From assembly GCF_023065955.2 (NCBI RefSeq), contig NW_026622852.1, positions 6,542,423-6,606,422 of the forward strand: a DNA stretch of 64,000 bases, given 5' to 3'. The notes under the pieces were generated by a model. The model searched no databases, had not been told where the DNA came from, and saw only the letters and a program-made list of their open reading frames with translations. The stretch is from Ursus arctos. Taxonomy: Eukaryota; Chordata; Mammalia; Carnivora; Ursidae. This document shows, one piece after another, positions 1 to 13,100 of this stretch (its first letter is position 1; each line of letters starts with the position of its first letter). Made by a program: the position numbers and the translations under genes.

Positions 1-99
1 AATGTATTTTTGTAGCATTTTTCAATTATGTTTTTTTAAAAAATTGTATAAAGCAAGAATTATGAGTTTGCATTGATAGGCACAGAATAAATTAAGGAT

Positions 100-1320
100 A
101 TAATTTGTATTGCAATAATACCATAAAGGAGAGAGGAAATGGATTTTCATCTAAAAGTTTTGCATATTATTGAAATTAAGTTAGCATTAATCCAATATAG
201 GATTATTTTAAATTAAGGTGTTAATTGTAATCTACAGGGTAATAACTAAAAGTAAATTTTAAAAATATAGTAAAAGGAACCACAAGAGAATTAAAATAAG
301 ATACATATTTAACACAAAAGAAAAGAGTGATATTTGATTAGGGGACTATGACAACTAAGAAATATGAACAAATAGCAAAATGTCAGATGTAAATCTACCT
401 AACAGTAGTAACATTAAATGGGTTAAGCACTACAATTAGAATGGAGACATAAGCAAAATGGATTAAACTCTATGATTTGACTATATGCAGTCCACAAAAA
501 AACAAAACAAGCAAACAAACAAACAAACAAAAAGCACTTTGGATTTGAAGGTAAACAAATGGAAAAAAAATCTTGGAAAGATTGAATCTACTTATATGAG
601 ATAGAATAGACTATAAAACAAATTTTAAAAGTTAGTAACAAAAAAAGGAAAACATTTAGTAATAATAAGAGTCCATCAAAAAAATTTTAAATGTATAAGC
701 ACATAATAACAGAGCCCCAAAATACATAAACTAAAAGCTGATGAAATTTTAAAAAAAGAAATATACAAATCAACAATAGATGGAAACTTAATACCTTTGT
801 TTCAATAATAGATAGAAAGAGTAAAGAGATGAGCAAGGAAATAGAAGACTTGAACACAATTACAACTAAGTAAACATAAGCAATTTATATGGAATACCCC
901 ACCAAGTTATAGCAGAATGTAAATTCTTCTCAAGTACATGTGAAACACTCTCCAGGATAGAACATATGTTAGGCCACAAAACATGTCTCATTAATGTAAA
1001 TATTGATATCATACAAAGTATGTTCTTTAACCATAATGAAATGAAACTAAAATTCAATAGCAAATGAAAATGTGGAAATTTAAAGATATGTAAAAATTAA
1101 ATAGCAGTATCCTAAATAAGCAATGGATCAAAGAAGAAAGCATGTTGGGCATTAGATAAATACTTTAATATGAACGAAAACTAAAGCACAGTATACCAAA
1201 TGTGCAGGATGCAGTCAAAGAAATGCTTCTGAGTAAATTCATCACTGTAAATAACAATTTTTCAAAAGATCTATAATGAATTAACCTAAACTTCTGCATT
1301 AAACTTTAAAAAACCAATAA
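100..1320 (+). mobile_element. Ancient L1 (LINE-1) fragment, ORF1/ORF2 junction and endonuclease region
   Basis: Degenerate plus-strand L1. The stretch near 200-330 resembles the segment upstream of ORF2 in old mammalian L1s. From about 400 the sequence follows the endonuclease domain: a region equivalent to VTLNVNGLN near 405-425, a cut-site loop region near 560-800, and a [12 protein letters not shown] stretch near 930-990. Many stops and indels break every frame. The simple AAAC run at 500-533 sits inside it. The outer limits are approximate and the subfamily (L1M-like) is inferred. Confidence 0.6.
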
Positions 1321-2437
1321 AATGAACAATACTGAATTATTTCTAGAAAATTCATAATTAATTTGAAAATTATTCCTTTACAAAAATCATAAAAGAACTA
1401 ATTAATAATAAATTAGAATTTAATGTTTAGTTATATTTTTTCAACATGATCTAGTTTATATACTTGGATAGGCTGAAATTACTTAGATCTTTACATAAAA
1501 AAGAAACGATTTAAAAATTAAAAAAGGAAACAATTTTATATGGAGAAATATAAGTAAGTTAATAAATAAATTACATATATAAATTATATATAATAATTTT
1601 TATATAATAATGAATAAATTATTGTTTCAATTGTGGAGAATTGTAGGAATTAAGAGGAAAAGATTAAAAAAGAAATTTTGCAAAAGTTAAAGATCTTCAT
1701 TTAAGCCACCAAACAATTGATAATAAAATGTCTTTATAACACTATCAGAGTTTAATTATGTGAAGTGAGACATTGCTCAATTAATACTTCCCCAAAATTT
1801 TTTTTCCCAAAGCATCCAAACTGAAAACAAAATGCTGTCAATTTATAGCCTCAAAAATGTCAAACACATGGGTTTTAAATATTTGTCAAAAAACTATTTA
1901 AATATATAAATTTTCTTTCTATCTCCAAAGATTTCAAGTAAAAAATCTGAATGTAGGTATAGTTTAAAGGAAGAAATTAATGTTTCTTTTAATGAATTAT
2001 ATAAATGAATGATACATATAGAAAGTACTCATGCTTTGTTTTCTGTAGCAGGCTCTACAAAAAAATACCATGAATACTGTTGTTACTATCATTCAGTACA
2101 TATGTATATATACTATTGATCATTGCCAGCTTGTGGAACTGCTTAAAGAAATAGAAAACAATGAATTGAACATTTTAATGTTCTTTGCCATACTCACTGG
2201 TTATGTTCTAGAAAAGTATTACAAAGATACACTGTACTGCTAACATTTGTTCAAGTTTATCCTGAAAGAAAATGAATGAATGCAGGGAAATATTCAATAA
2301 ACAAAGGGGAAAAAGTGGTGGTATAATTTATTTTTATTCCATGATTTCATCCTGCTTATGAATGAGCTAAATATAAAATTGAAGAAAAAGAAAAACTTAT
2401 GTAACTGAACTAGACAGGTATGAAAATTTATGTTGAG
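1321..2437. other. AT-rich DNA with no recognised feature
   Basis: Very AT-rich sequence with short A and T runs and an AT-rich stretch near 1560-1620. I see no repeat family, reading frame or RNA gene that I can support. Confidence 0.5.
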
Positions 2438-2448
2438 ATTAAAAGATT

Positions 2449-2638
2449 TTAGAGGTGCCCTTGTGGCTCAGTCAGTTAAGCATCTGCCTTCAGCTCAGGT
2501 TATGATCCCTGGGTCTTGGGATCGAGTCCTGCATCAGTCTCCCCACTCAGTGGGGGGTCTGCTTCTCCCACTATCCTTTTCCCTACACCTACTCTTTCTC
2601 TCTCTCTCAAATAAATAAATAAAATCCTAAAAAACGAA
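2449..2638 (+). mobile_element. SINEC (tRNA-derived carnivore SINE), older type
   Basis: The tRNA-derived head GTGGCTCAGTCAGTTAAGC is followed by the GATCCCTGGGTCTTGGGATCG block, a CT-rich segment and the AATAAATAAATAAAATCC tail. The 11-bp target-site duplication attaaaagatt flanks it at 2438-2448 and 2639-2649. The CTTTCTCTCTCTCTC 3' body without the CTCGCTGGCTG block marks the older SINEC class in this window. A non-autonomous element mobilised by L1. Confidence 0.93.
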
Positions 2639-3059
2639 ATTAAAAGATTGTGTAATACAAAAATATAAACGCTACATCCAACTTGAATCAATATTCAGAA
2701 GATTTTAATTGTAATCAATAATGTTATGTAAATTGCCTACAAAACTTTAAAAAAATAAATTTGAAGAACATGTTGATATTCAAAATTTAAAGTTGCTTTT
2801 TTTTATTATGTTATGTTAGTCACCATGCTACATCATTAGTTTTCATGTAGTGTTCAATGATTCATTATTTGTGTATAACATCCAGCGCTCATTACAGCAC
2901 ATGCTCTCCTTAATACCCATCACCCAGCTACCCAATTCCCCCATCCCCTCCTCTCTGAAACCCTCATTTTGTTTCCTGGAGTCCATAATCTCTCATGATT
3001 CATCTCCCCCTATGATTGCCCCCCTTCAGTTTTCCCTTCCTTCCCCCTAATGTTCTCCA

Positions 3060-3650
3060 TGTTATTCCCTATGTTCTACATATGAGTGAAACCATATGAT
3101 AATTCCCTTTCTCTGCCTGACTTATTTCACCTATCATAATCCCCTCCAGTTCCATTCATGTTGATGCAAATCATGGGTATTCATCCTTTTTGATGGCTAA
3201 GTAATATTCCATTGTATATATGAACCACATCTTTATCCATTCATCTATTTAAGGGCATCTTGGCTCGTTCCCCAGTTTGGCTATTGTGGACATTGCTGCT
3301 ATGAACATTGGGGTGAATGTGCCCCTTCAGATCACTACATCTGTACCTTGGGGTAAATACCCAGTAGTGCAATTGCTGGGTCATAGGGTAGCTCCATTTT
3401 TAACTTTTTGAGGAACCTCCACACTGTTTTCCAAAGTGGCTGTACCAGCTTGCATTCCACTAACAGTGTAAGAGGGTTCCCCGTTCTCCACAACCTTGCC
3501 AACATTTGTTGTTTCCTGACTTGTTAATTTTTGCTATTCTAACTGGTGTAAGGTGATATCTCAGTGTGGTTTTGATTTTAATTTCCCTTATGGCAAATGA
3601 TGTTGAACATTTTTTCATGTGTCTGTTAGCCATGTGTATCTCTTCTTTGG
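3060..3650 (-). pseudogene. L1 ORF2 C-terminal part (inverted segment)
   Basis: Minus-strand continuation of the ORF2 protein of the twin-primed L1. It encodes the cysteine-rich C-terminal region, including a frame segment at 3460-3693 that reads [18 protein letters not shown] and [15 protein letters not shown] codon follows the LLHC motif where related copies have tryptophan, and the frame is lost downstream, so no functional protein is possible. In an intact L1 this region helps ORF2p bind RNA. The true start lies in the oppositely oriented block. Confidence 0.85.
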
Positions 3651-6242
3651 AGCACAAGGAATTTTCTCCAGAATAGACCACATACTGAGTCACAAATCAG
3701 GTCTCAACTGATACTGAAAGATTGAGATTATTCTCTGCATATTCTCAGACCACAATGCTATGAAACTGGAACTCAATCACAAGAAAAAATTTGGAAAAAT
3801 TCAAACACTTGGAAGCTAAAGACCATCCTGCTAAAGAATGTTTGGGTCAACAAGGAAATTAAAGAACTAAAACTAATTCATGGAAATCAATGAGAACAAA
3901 AACACATTGGTCCAAAACCTATGTGATACTGCAAAGGTGGCCCTAAAGGGAAAATACATAGCCATCCAAGCCTCACTCAAAAAAGTAGAAAAGTCGCAAA
4001 TGCACATGCTACCCTTACACCTAAAGGAGCTGAAGAAATAACAGCAAATAAAACTTAAACCAAGCAAGAAAAGAGAAGTAATAAAGATTAGAGCAGAGAT
4101 CAATGAACTAGAAACCAGAAAAACAGTAGGACGGATCAACAAAACTGTAAGTTGGTTCTTTGAAAAAATTAATAAGATCGATAAACCACTCCACAGACTT
4201 ATCCAAAAGAAAAGAGAAATGATCCAAATTAATAAAATTATAAATGAAGGGGGGAGAGATCATGACTAACACCAAGGAAATAGAAACAATTATTAGGAAT
4301 TATTGCCAGCAACTATATGCCAAAAAAATTAAGCAACCTGGAAAAATGGATGCCTTCCTGAAAACTTACAAACTACCAAGATAGAAACAGGAAGAAATAG
4401 ACAATCTGAATAGACAAATAACCAGTAACGAAATTGAAGCAGTAATCAAAAATCTCCCAAAAAACAAGAGTCCAGGCCTAGAGGGCTTCCCAGGGGATTT
4501 CTACCAAACATTTAAAGAAGAAATACTTATTTTTTCTGAAGCTGTTCCAAGAAATAAAAGCAGAAGGAAAACTTCCAAACTCATTCTATGAGGACAGCAT
4601 TACCCTGATTCCAAACCCAGGCAAAGACCCCATCAAGAAGGAGAAGTACAGACCAACAACCCTGATAAACATGGATGCCAAAATTCTCAACAAGATCCTA
4701 GTCAATAGGATCCAACAGTACATTACAAGGGTTATCCATCACGACCAGGTGGGATTCCTGGGATGCAAGGGTTGTTCAACTTTCACAAATCAATCAACGT
4801 GATAGAGCACATTAATAAAAGAAAAGACAAGACCCATATGATCCTCCCAATTGATGCAGAAAAAGCATTTGACAAAATTCAACATCCATTCCTGATTAAA
4901 ACTCTTCAGAGTGTAGGGAGAGAGGCAATATTCCTCAATATCATAAAAACCATCTATGAAAAGCCCACAGTGAATATCATCCTCAATGGGAAAAAGATGA
5001 GATCTTTTCCCTTAAGATCAGGAACATGACAGGGATGCCAACTCTCACCATTATTGTTCAACATAGTACTAGATAACAGACAACAAAAAGAAATAAAAGA
5101 CATTTGAATTGACAAAGAAGAAGTCAAACTCTCTCTCTTTGCAGATGACATGACACTTTATGTGGAAAACCCAAAAATCTCCACCCCCAAATTACTAGAA
5201 CTCATACAGCAATTCAACAATGTGGCAGGATACAAAATCAATGCACAGAAATCAGTTGCTTTTCTATATGCTAACAATGTAACTGTAGAAAGAGAAATTA
5301 GGAAATCGATTCCATTTACAACAGCAACAAAAACCATAAGATACCTAGGAATAAACCTAACGAAGAGGTAAAGGTCCTATACTCTAGAAACTACAGAACA
5401 CTTATGAAAGAAATTGAGGAAGACACACAAAGATGGAAAAACATTCTATGCTCATGGATTGGAAGAATAAGCATTGTTAAAATATCTATGCTGCCCAGAG
5501 CAATCTACACTTTCAATGTCATCCCTATTAAAATACCATTGACATTTTTCAAAGAGCTCAAACAAACAATCCTAAAATTTGTATGGAATCAGAAAAGACT
5601 CCAAATCACTAAGGGAATGTCGAAAAAGAAAAACAATGCTGGGGGCATCACATCGCCTGACTTCATGCTATATTACAAAGTTGTGATCACCAAGACAGCA
5701 TAGTATTGGCACAAAAACAGATACATAGATCAATAGAACAGAGTAGAGTCTCCAGAAATGGATCCTCAACTCTATGGTTAACTAATCTTCAACAAACCAG
5801 GAAAAAATACCCAATGGAAAAAAAAGACAGTCTCTTCAATAAGTGGTGTTGGGAAAATTGGATACCCACCAAACACAAAGATAAACTCTAAACGGATGAA
5901 AGACCTCAGTGTGAGACAGGAATCTATCAAAATCCTTGAGGAGAACATAGGCAGTAACATTGGCCACAGCAGCTTCTTTTATGACATGCCTCCAAAGGCA
6001 AGGGAAACAAAAAGCAAAAATGAACTTTTGGGACTTTGTCAAGATAAAAAGCTTCTGCACAGCAAAGGAATGAGTCAAGAAAACTAAGAGGAAACCCACA
6101 GAATGGGAGAAGATATTTGGACTGACATTACAGATAAAAGGCTGGTATCCAAGATCTAGAAAGAACTTCTCAAACTCAAAACCCAGAAACAAATAATCAA
6201 GAAAAAAAAAAAAGGCAGAAGACATGAACAGATATTTCTCTT
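3651..6242 (+). pseudogene. L1 ORF2 pseudogene: late endonuclease, reverse transcriptase, C-terminal segment
   Basis: In intact L1, ORF2p nicks DNA and copies L1 RNA into the target. Here only broken frames survive: 4763-5029 (reads [18 protein letters not shown] of the reverse transcriptase palm), 5150-5371 ([15 protein letters not shown]), 5404-5703, 5706-5891 and 5896-6087. The catalytic FADD codons remain at 5138-5149, but the frame upstream ends in TGA at about 5027 where an arginine codon is expected, and a short segment near 5070 is missing. The endonuclease N-terminus is absent because of 5' truncation. Clearly dead. Confidence 0.92.
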
Positions 6243-6253
6243 AAGTTGCTTTT

Positions 6254-7514
6254 CAATTTATTGAACATTCCTTTGAATTTGATGCTAATGAGTTGACAAA
6301 GGGGATATTAAATTTTACTATCTTGGACAAATGTAATATTGAAAATTTGAAATTTAAATGCAGATGTAATTATTAAAGGAAATTGATTTTTAGTGTTCAA
6401 TTCTGTTATTATATAGCCAATAAAAATTGAGTATACAATTTGAGCTATGTGATATAAGTATAAAATGCATACCAGATTTCAAAAATTTAGCACTATAAAA
6501 ATGCAAGCTATCTCACTATTAATTTTATATTGACTACATATAGAATGGCATTAATTTGGACATACTGGATTAAACAAAATATACTCAATATTAATTTCAT
6601 CTTTTTCTGTTTATTTATTTTTTATTATAGCAACTAGAAAATTTAATATTAACAAATGTGTCCTGTAATATATTCCTATTGCATAGCACCAATATATAAA
6701 ATGTACTTTTTTTCTTTTCTAAAAATTATTGCTATGGTATTGATTTTCATCTTACTCAAGGATCATTCATGCCCTCAATTTTTCCTTAAAGATCGTCAGT
6801 GATACTTTGGTAAATTCCTCTGTGCATTGCTTACCACCTGGCTCCAGAGAACAAAAAATATTTAGAACAGTTGAATAGTTTCATAAGATCTTTTCAAGAA
6901 TTCTCAACTTTTATTTCCTCAAAAAATGTTAATTCTATTACTTTGAATATGTTTGATTATTCTCTTTGACAAATGGTAATCATCAAAATGGAAGTTGGTA
7001 ATTTACATTTATCTGCTATAAAATTCCATAAACTGCAATTAGCTTTTCTGTTTTCTTTTTTCTTTTTCTTGTTTCTCTGAACAGAACATTAAAAGCATTT
7101 GTTGATGATGTTAAGATTCTCCACAAGCCTCTCCCTTTAGACTTCTTGATGCAATTTTTATGAGCCTGTGACTTTTATATTGGTCCTTAGATAATGATAC
7201 CCCATTCCATTTTGAGATATGCAATTCTTTTGTTCACTTCTGTGGGTTTAATATCTAGTTTATAAAATACTACATGCAGTTTTAGAGTACTCAAATAGTA
7301 CTCAAAAGTGGATACTGTGAGCTTAGAGAAAAACTCCTGGGTCAAAACTGGGTCAGCTATGAACAGACCTTACTTTAAGCTGCAAGAAATACTGTTAGCT
7401 GACAGCCTCTGATAGCTGTTAGTATCTTCAGGTCTATTATACATTTTTATGATGTATATTATGTTCTTGAATCCCTTATCTTGAAATCACATTCTTGAAA
7501 TCCCTTATCTACCC
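6254..7514. other. AT-rich DNA with no recognised feature
   Basis: Immediate right flank of the twin-primed L1, beginning after its target-site duplication. I recognise no repeat family or gene in it. Confidence 0.45.
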
Positions 7515-7940
7515 TGTGATGGTTAGTTTTTGTGTCAACTTGTCTAGGTTGTAGTATCAAACACTAATTTAGGTGTTGCTGTGAAGGAATTTTGTACATC
7601 TACAGTAAGGTTACTTTAAGTAAAGGAGATGATCCTCCATAGTGTTAGGCCACATCCAATCAGTTGAAAGAATTAAAGATTGTAAAATAAAGTTTCCTAA
7701 AGAAGAAGTTCTTCCTCCAGATTGCAGCATCAGTTCCTGGGTTTCCAGCCTGATGGTCTGCCCTACAGATTTTGGACATGCCAGGCCCAACAATCATATA
7801 CAAATATTTCTTTAAACAAACAAATATATAAATAATTATTTTAATATAATTTGTATACATATATTATTTATTTTAAAATATATCTATATAAAATATATCT
7901 GTAAAAATGGTTCTGTTTCTCTGGAGAACACTGAATGACA
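7515..7940 (+). mobile_element. Solo LTR, ERVL type (MLT2-like)
   Basis: Begins TGTGATGGTTAG and ends TTCTGTTTCTCTGGAGAACACTGAATGACA, with internal blocks typical of ERVL LTRs: the GTCAACTTG segment, CACATCCAATCAGTTGAA, the TTTCCAGCC stretch and an AT-rich polyadenylation zone. No internal retroviral genes accompany it, so it is a solo LTR. It is old and I see no convincing target-site duplication. The superfamily is fairly safe; the subfamily name comes from memory. Confidence 0.65.
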
Positions 7941-9150
7941 TATATCCTGTTAGAAATAAAATGTTTAATTTGTTCTTTTTCGGGTAAAGTAGGTTGAGAA
8001 TAGAAATTTGATTGCCACATAATATTCCATTTTTGTGATTTGAAAAGTTTTTTGGTTTTCAAAATAATTTTTTTAAGTTGAAGCCTTGAAATTCTGTGTA
8101 CGATTTATTAAAAGTAGTACTTGGAAAACATTGTATTAGAACTCCAAAATAATTACTTTGAAAAACTTCCCTAAATTTTTTTTTATATAACAGTATTTAC
8201 TTGTGATGAGGCAAACCCAATGCCACAATTTGGTACTTTTTTTTTTTTTTACCATTGAACTCATTGTTCATATTTTGGCATTCAGATATATAATATAATC
8301 TCACACTTCATTGTCTTAGGTCTCAAATTGGAAATTACTATTGTCTCAATCAAGAATATGGTGAAGCATACTCATCATCTCAAGATTTGGAATCCTAAAA
8401 TTTCAAAATGCAGCTCAGACTCTTCATTCAACCATAGATTTCTCTCTAGATGTTTAACATGTTGCATGGAACACAGCATAGTGGGATATTTGCATCTGCA
8501 TATTTGTGCTTTATTTATGTATTTTTTGTTTGCATTTTAAAGGAGGCTGGCAACAATGTTGTTCTCGTAGCAGAAAACAACAAATACATTGATTTTCAAA
8601 GAAGAAATGAATAATAAGTACAAAAGTCAACATAATATATGGTTAAAAAAATGGGACAAGTTTATCTTAGTGTAGAAAATCCTTGAAACTAAGTAAAATC
8701 TGAATGAACACTGGGGGTGATACTCAAAACATAAGAAAACTCTGAGGTCAAGGGCATCTTTGGGAGTTTGCCATGAATAGGCTGAAGTGGAGTGAAATCT
8801 AACTTGGGGTCGATCCTGATCAATACAGCTTCATGGGGATAACATGCCATTTCTTCTATATGATTGAAAAAAGGGAGCAAGGCAGCTTTGAATTTAAAAT
8901 AGAGGTGAGTGAGTCATCTCAAGGTACATTTTCTGGGGAAATCACTCAAGTTGTCTGGTTGTAAAAGTTAACTCATCAGTATTGGGGTACTCAAACCCTG
9001 CATGCTTCAAAGAAATGACTAGTCTTAGACCAGCTCTTGTGAGATTAACTCTGAACCTTTGGAAAAGAATCTAGTCAGATCAGAGTGTCTTTATATACCT
9101 GAGACCTAGGGCCACACATCACATAGTTTATGTTGAATAATGTTATTTAG
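7941..9150. other. No recognised feature
   Basis: Mixed AT-rich DNA. Short open frames on either strand (for example 8328-8540 and 8689-8880) have no recognisable domain, repeats or coding bias. The part from about 8900 may belong to the degenerate LTR-like sequence to its right. Confidence 0.4.
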
Positions 9151-9289
9151 AGTGAATATCTGTTTTTGAAAACCTGTTTTTGCTCACCCACATTTTATCA
9201 GTTTGACATCTGTCTGGTAGTGGACTGGAGAATAAGTAGCTAAAGTCAGTCATGGAATACTTCATGACTACATGACTGATCTTCAACAA

Positions 9290-9600
9290 AAATATTGGAC
9301 ACAAAGGCTTGAGTGAGCTTCCCTGGTTGTAAACACTTTCTAAATGTTGACTCACATGATTGCTAAGAGAAGGAAGCATATTCCATTGGAGACGATAATT
9401 CGAACCTCATGCCTGTTTTTTCCTGGACTTGGCCCTATGAACCCTTTTCCTCTGTTAATTTTATTCTGTACCTCTTTGCTCTAATAAACCACAGCTATGA
9501 GAATAGTGGCTTCCTCTGCCCCCAAGTTCTCTGAGTTCTAGCAAATCATCAACCTTAAAGATAATCATGAGGACCATGACCACATTGTATCAGTTGCACT
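9290..9600 (+). mobile_element. Degenerate LTR-like 3' end
   Basis: Contains GCTCTAATAAACCACAGC followed by AGTTCTAGCAAATCATC, an arrangement seen at the 3' ends of several old ERVL-class LTRs (polyadenylation region followed by an AGTTCTAGCAAA-type end). The left boundary is unclear and the element may begin near 8900. Family unknown. Confidence 0.4.
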
Positions 9601-9884
9601 GAAATATCCTCAACCTGAAAAATAAGTAAATAAGTAGATAAATGAAAAAGAATGAAGTATCACATCTTGGCAGGGAAACTCAATCTGTAGACTTTAGGAC
9701 TATTGTCTATGGATTATTTGGCCAGGAACTGTACCAGTTGTACCCAGAAAAATTACAATATTCTAGGTAACATTACAAAGTGACATAAGCCACTGAGAAC
9801 TAGAGTTTATTATTTAGCTGTTTCTGAATAAATAAATAAATTTCAGGACCGGTAAGACTCCTCCTTGCTTCCATTGGTATTCTT

Positions 9885-10190
9885 AATCGTAACCACCATT
9901 TATCAAGTGTCTGTTAAGCACCAAAGATTGATTACATATTTTGTAATTAATTTGGTCCATTGACTTTGTCCCATTGAATTTTACCTCCCTTTAATATTCT
10001 GTGATTTTGATTACTCAAGTTGACACCATCATACCCCAATTCATATTGTAATCTATGAATATTTTTGTCTCCATATTCCAAAAAAAGAAACTAAAGAACA
10101 AAGTGGAAAGACAACTTACCCTAAATGACTCATATAGCTGGCATGTGACAGAGCGAGGGTTTGAAATCATGCTGTGAGTGTGATTCTTGT
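9885..10190 (-). mobile_element. MIR SINE fragment
   Basis: Minus-strand match to the ancient mammalian MIR element: the GAAACTAAAGAACAAAGTGG, CATATAGCTGGCATGTGACA and GGTTTGAAATCATGCTGTGA blocks correspond to its GAAACTGAGG / ACACAGCTAG / GATTTGAACCC landmarks. Diverged, with no duplication visible. Confidence 0.72.
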
Positions 10191-13100
10191 TGTTTTTTCC
10201 CCATGTTTTACAACATGAAAATAAAAAATTCAAAAAAAAATTATTCTTTTTGTTCCTTTTTCATTTCTGTGTTTTGTAAAATCCTTGTTGAAATTGTGGA
10301 GCCTCAGGTGTATTATAGTATTTCACAATTTTGAGCAGTGAAAGAGCTTGCTAAAACTGTTTTAAAAGTGGAAAAGTACACTACTATGGACTAGGTATGG
10401 TGGTGACTGTTGGAGGAATTAGAATCTGAGACTATCAAAGGGACAAAGCTCAATGGGACAAAGTTAATGGACCAAATTGATTGCAAATGTCCATCTGTTG
10501 AAATCTGGTTTTATTAGATGGGCTGTACAAAAACACAACACTGTAATTTCACAGTGCCATAGTTTTCCAACCCTTCTGGGAAACCACTGGGGTAGTGAAG
10601 GCTTAGAGCAGGGACAAGGCCTTCTATAGTGTGAGATGTATTGGAAGGACTACTGGTTGATTTCAGAGGCATGACTTTGGAGTACAAATTTGTACAGGTT
10701 GACTTTCTTAGGCTCCTTCTTTGAAGCATTGCCTGGCTTGCAAAGCTCATGGGTTATTGTGATTTCTTACTAGGATAATGTGGATTAAAGCACTTAACAC
10801 AATAAATTGTTGAATGTACATAAACCTTGCTATGATTACTGTAGATCGTTTGACCTTGTAACCAAATCCCTGGAGCTTTCAGGGTCTATTATTACAAGAT
10901 TCTGTTTCCAATGACCATTTTTTTCTCAGTCTCCTTCCTGAATATCACTTTGCTTCTATCTTCATCATATGTAATCCTTACATTTTCCCAGCTTGGAGAA
11001 CTCATTTGAAAGCAGATAAGGTGGCACAAGATTCAAGTTCTCTCAACAACAGTTGATTAATCTCTTTTTTTTTTCTTTTATCTTTTCTTTTTATTCCTCT
11101 TCTTAATATATCCATGAACTCCTGGGGTTCCAGTATATAGCCTAGTGTTGACATGGGAGTGAAAATTGAGAGGGGAGAAGGTGTAAGATAAAACTTTGGG
11201 TAATGTTTGAATGAAGAATTGTGAAGTAGGGATGTAGGGACTGTGGCCTTGCCAGGCTGCTCTGTCTCTATTTTGCTTCTTGCTGCAGCTTGTATCTTGG
11301 GTCTTTTCAGCCAGGTGAATGAATGTCTTGTTGTTTGCACCTTCCCATAACAATTACAGAAATATCTCTGCCATTAAGGGTGTGAAAGCTAAGCTGTAGA
11401 AGCTCAAGATGTGTTCTTCTCTATGGAGAGCCTGTGGAAGATGCTGTTTCTTTATCCATTTTGACTTTCACAGCTCCTCTGAATCCAAATTAGGTCTGAC
11501 CACTTTGCCTCTGGACTGCACTGTCTCTTAGACACAACCGCCCCTCAATTCTCATTTTATTGCTATTACCACCGGATGTCTCTCTGCCACCACAGAGTTT
11601 TTTGTTTTTTGCAACTGCTGGATTCTGCACCCTTTATGATCTATTTTTTACCCCCCCCCTTATTATTTTTTTCCTCTACACCCAGCACAAACTCAATCAC
11701 TGGCAGCTGTTCCCCAACTAGAACTCACTTATTCTCTGGACCTTATCTACTTACTCAACTACTCACTCTCAGGATGTCGATCTCTCACCATACTTGATTC
11801 ACTTCATTGATTGCAATGATTTGTTTGACTGTCACCTCACACACTACCATTGAGCTCTGCTGTACCACCACTAGACTCTATTTTAACTCTGACTCAGTCT
11901 TACTTGATTCCAATCATAATGAAAACTCACCCAGAGAACTCATTTGTAGATAGCCCCTCTTGGTTGACCTTTTCTGTCCCAACCATCTCAGATATTAACT
12001 ATTGATGCCTTCCCATGTCAACCTTCTCTTGGTGGCAAAATCTGTTAAGGACTTGATCTATGGTACCTTTTTGTTTATTTGTTTGTTTGGCTCTGTTTGT
12101 TTGGCTCTCCTGCAAGGGCTTCTTTCTCTCTGCCCATTGGGTGTTGTTTTCTGGAGATAGCCTGAAACCAGGTGTCTGGACTCTTGTACCCTCGTGACCA
12201 GGCGCTCTTGGAGATAAAATTATAAAGAGAGTGTATTTCCGTATTTTGGAGGAGAAAGAAAAAAGGGTAGGGCTTTTTTTTTTTTCAAACACTTGAGACT
12301 GGAATATGAACTGAATGTTTTTAGAAAGATTTTAGAGTTACTCTGTACTTAGCAAGACTCAAACTCTCCCTCAACACTTCTGGAGGACCGAAAGAAAAAT
12401 GGGCCAAGAGGAAAAATACAAGGATTCCAGTCCATCAGGATGATCTCAGTATATTTAAGTTTCTGATATTTGTTATTGTTGTTGTTGGTGGTGGCATGGT
12501 GTCATTTTCTACTTAGCCAGAAAGCTCTCTCCATTTCCTTCCAAGAGGATTATTTCGAAGAAAATGTTTAATCTAGTTAAAGAAAAGCTATTAGTTCTTA
12601 AGTTGATAATCTTCTGAGTCAGATGGTATCTGTTTCTCATACCTAAGGATATTTACCTTTCCTAAATATATGTGTTTCTTCTAGCAGAGTGTTGTCTAAT
12701 ATGTGTGTGCCATGTTTGGCAAATAGGTTTAGAGTAACCCAGGATTTTTGACTTAGTGAAATAAAACGATTAATTTCATCTCATATTAAATGCCTGCTTT
12801 GGCCTCTAAAAAAGACCAGGATTTGGTGTGAGGTTTACACTGGCATTAAGTAACTAAATCAATTTGAGTCGCTTCATTTGCACCTGTGCAGATGTCCTAT
12901 TCTAAAATCCTTTATTTTTTCATGACTTTGTTATTCTAAATATACAATAACAAAACAGCAGCTAAGAAACGACTGTAAATACATCCAAGGGCTTTTCAAA
13001 GTAAGGGTATCCAATGTTTATTGGGTGTTCTTAATTTAAGACTGATGAAATTAGTCTTTCTAGTATCTCACTATCTTGAATTTTCTAAACTTGTAGAGTG

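Larger units (their letters stand above)
2801..6242. mobile_element. 5'-truncated, 5'-inverted (twin-primed) L1
   Basis: One L1 insertion in two opposite parts. 2801-3650 is the 3' end in minus orientation: 3'UTR next to the poly-A tail (read as T run), then the ORF2 C-terminus. 3651-6242 is plus orientation, from the late endonuclease domain through reverse transcriptase to the ORF2 C-terminal segment. The plus part stops near GCAGAAGACATGAACAGA, exactly where the minus part resumes at the inversion point, so almost nothing was lost. The 11-bp duplication aagttgctttt lies at 2790-2800 and 6243-6253. This is the known product of twin priming during target-primed reverse transcription. Confidence 0.93.

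Noticed and set aside
5836..6225. 129-codon minus-strand frame
   Set aside because: It is antisense to L1 ORF2 C-terminal sequence; similar antisense frames occur in other L1 copies and have no domain.
7515..7940. Intact endogenous retrovirus
   Set aside because: Only a solo LTR is present; no gag, pol or env sequence flanks it.
10514..10750. 78-codon minus-strand frame as a processed pseudogene
   Set aside because: I could not match it to any protein family, and there is no A tail or target duplication nearby.
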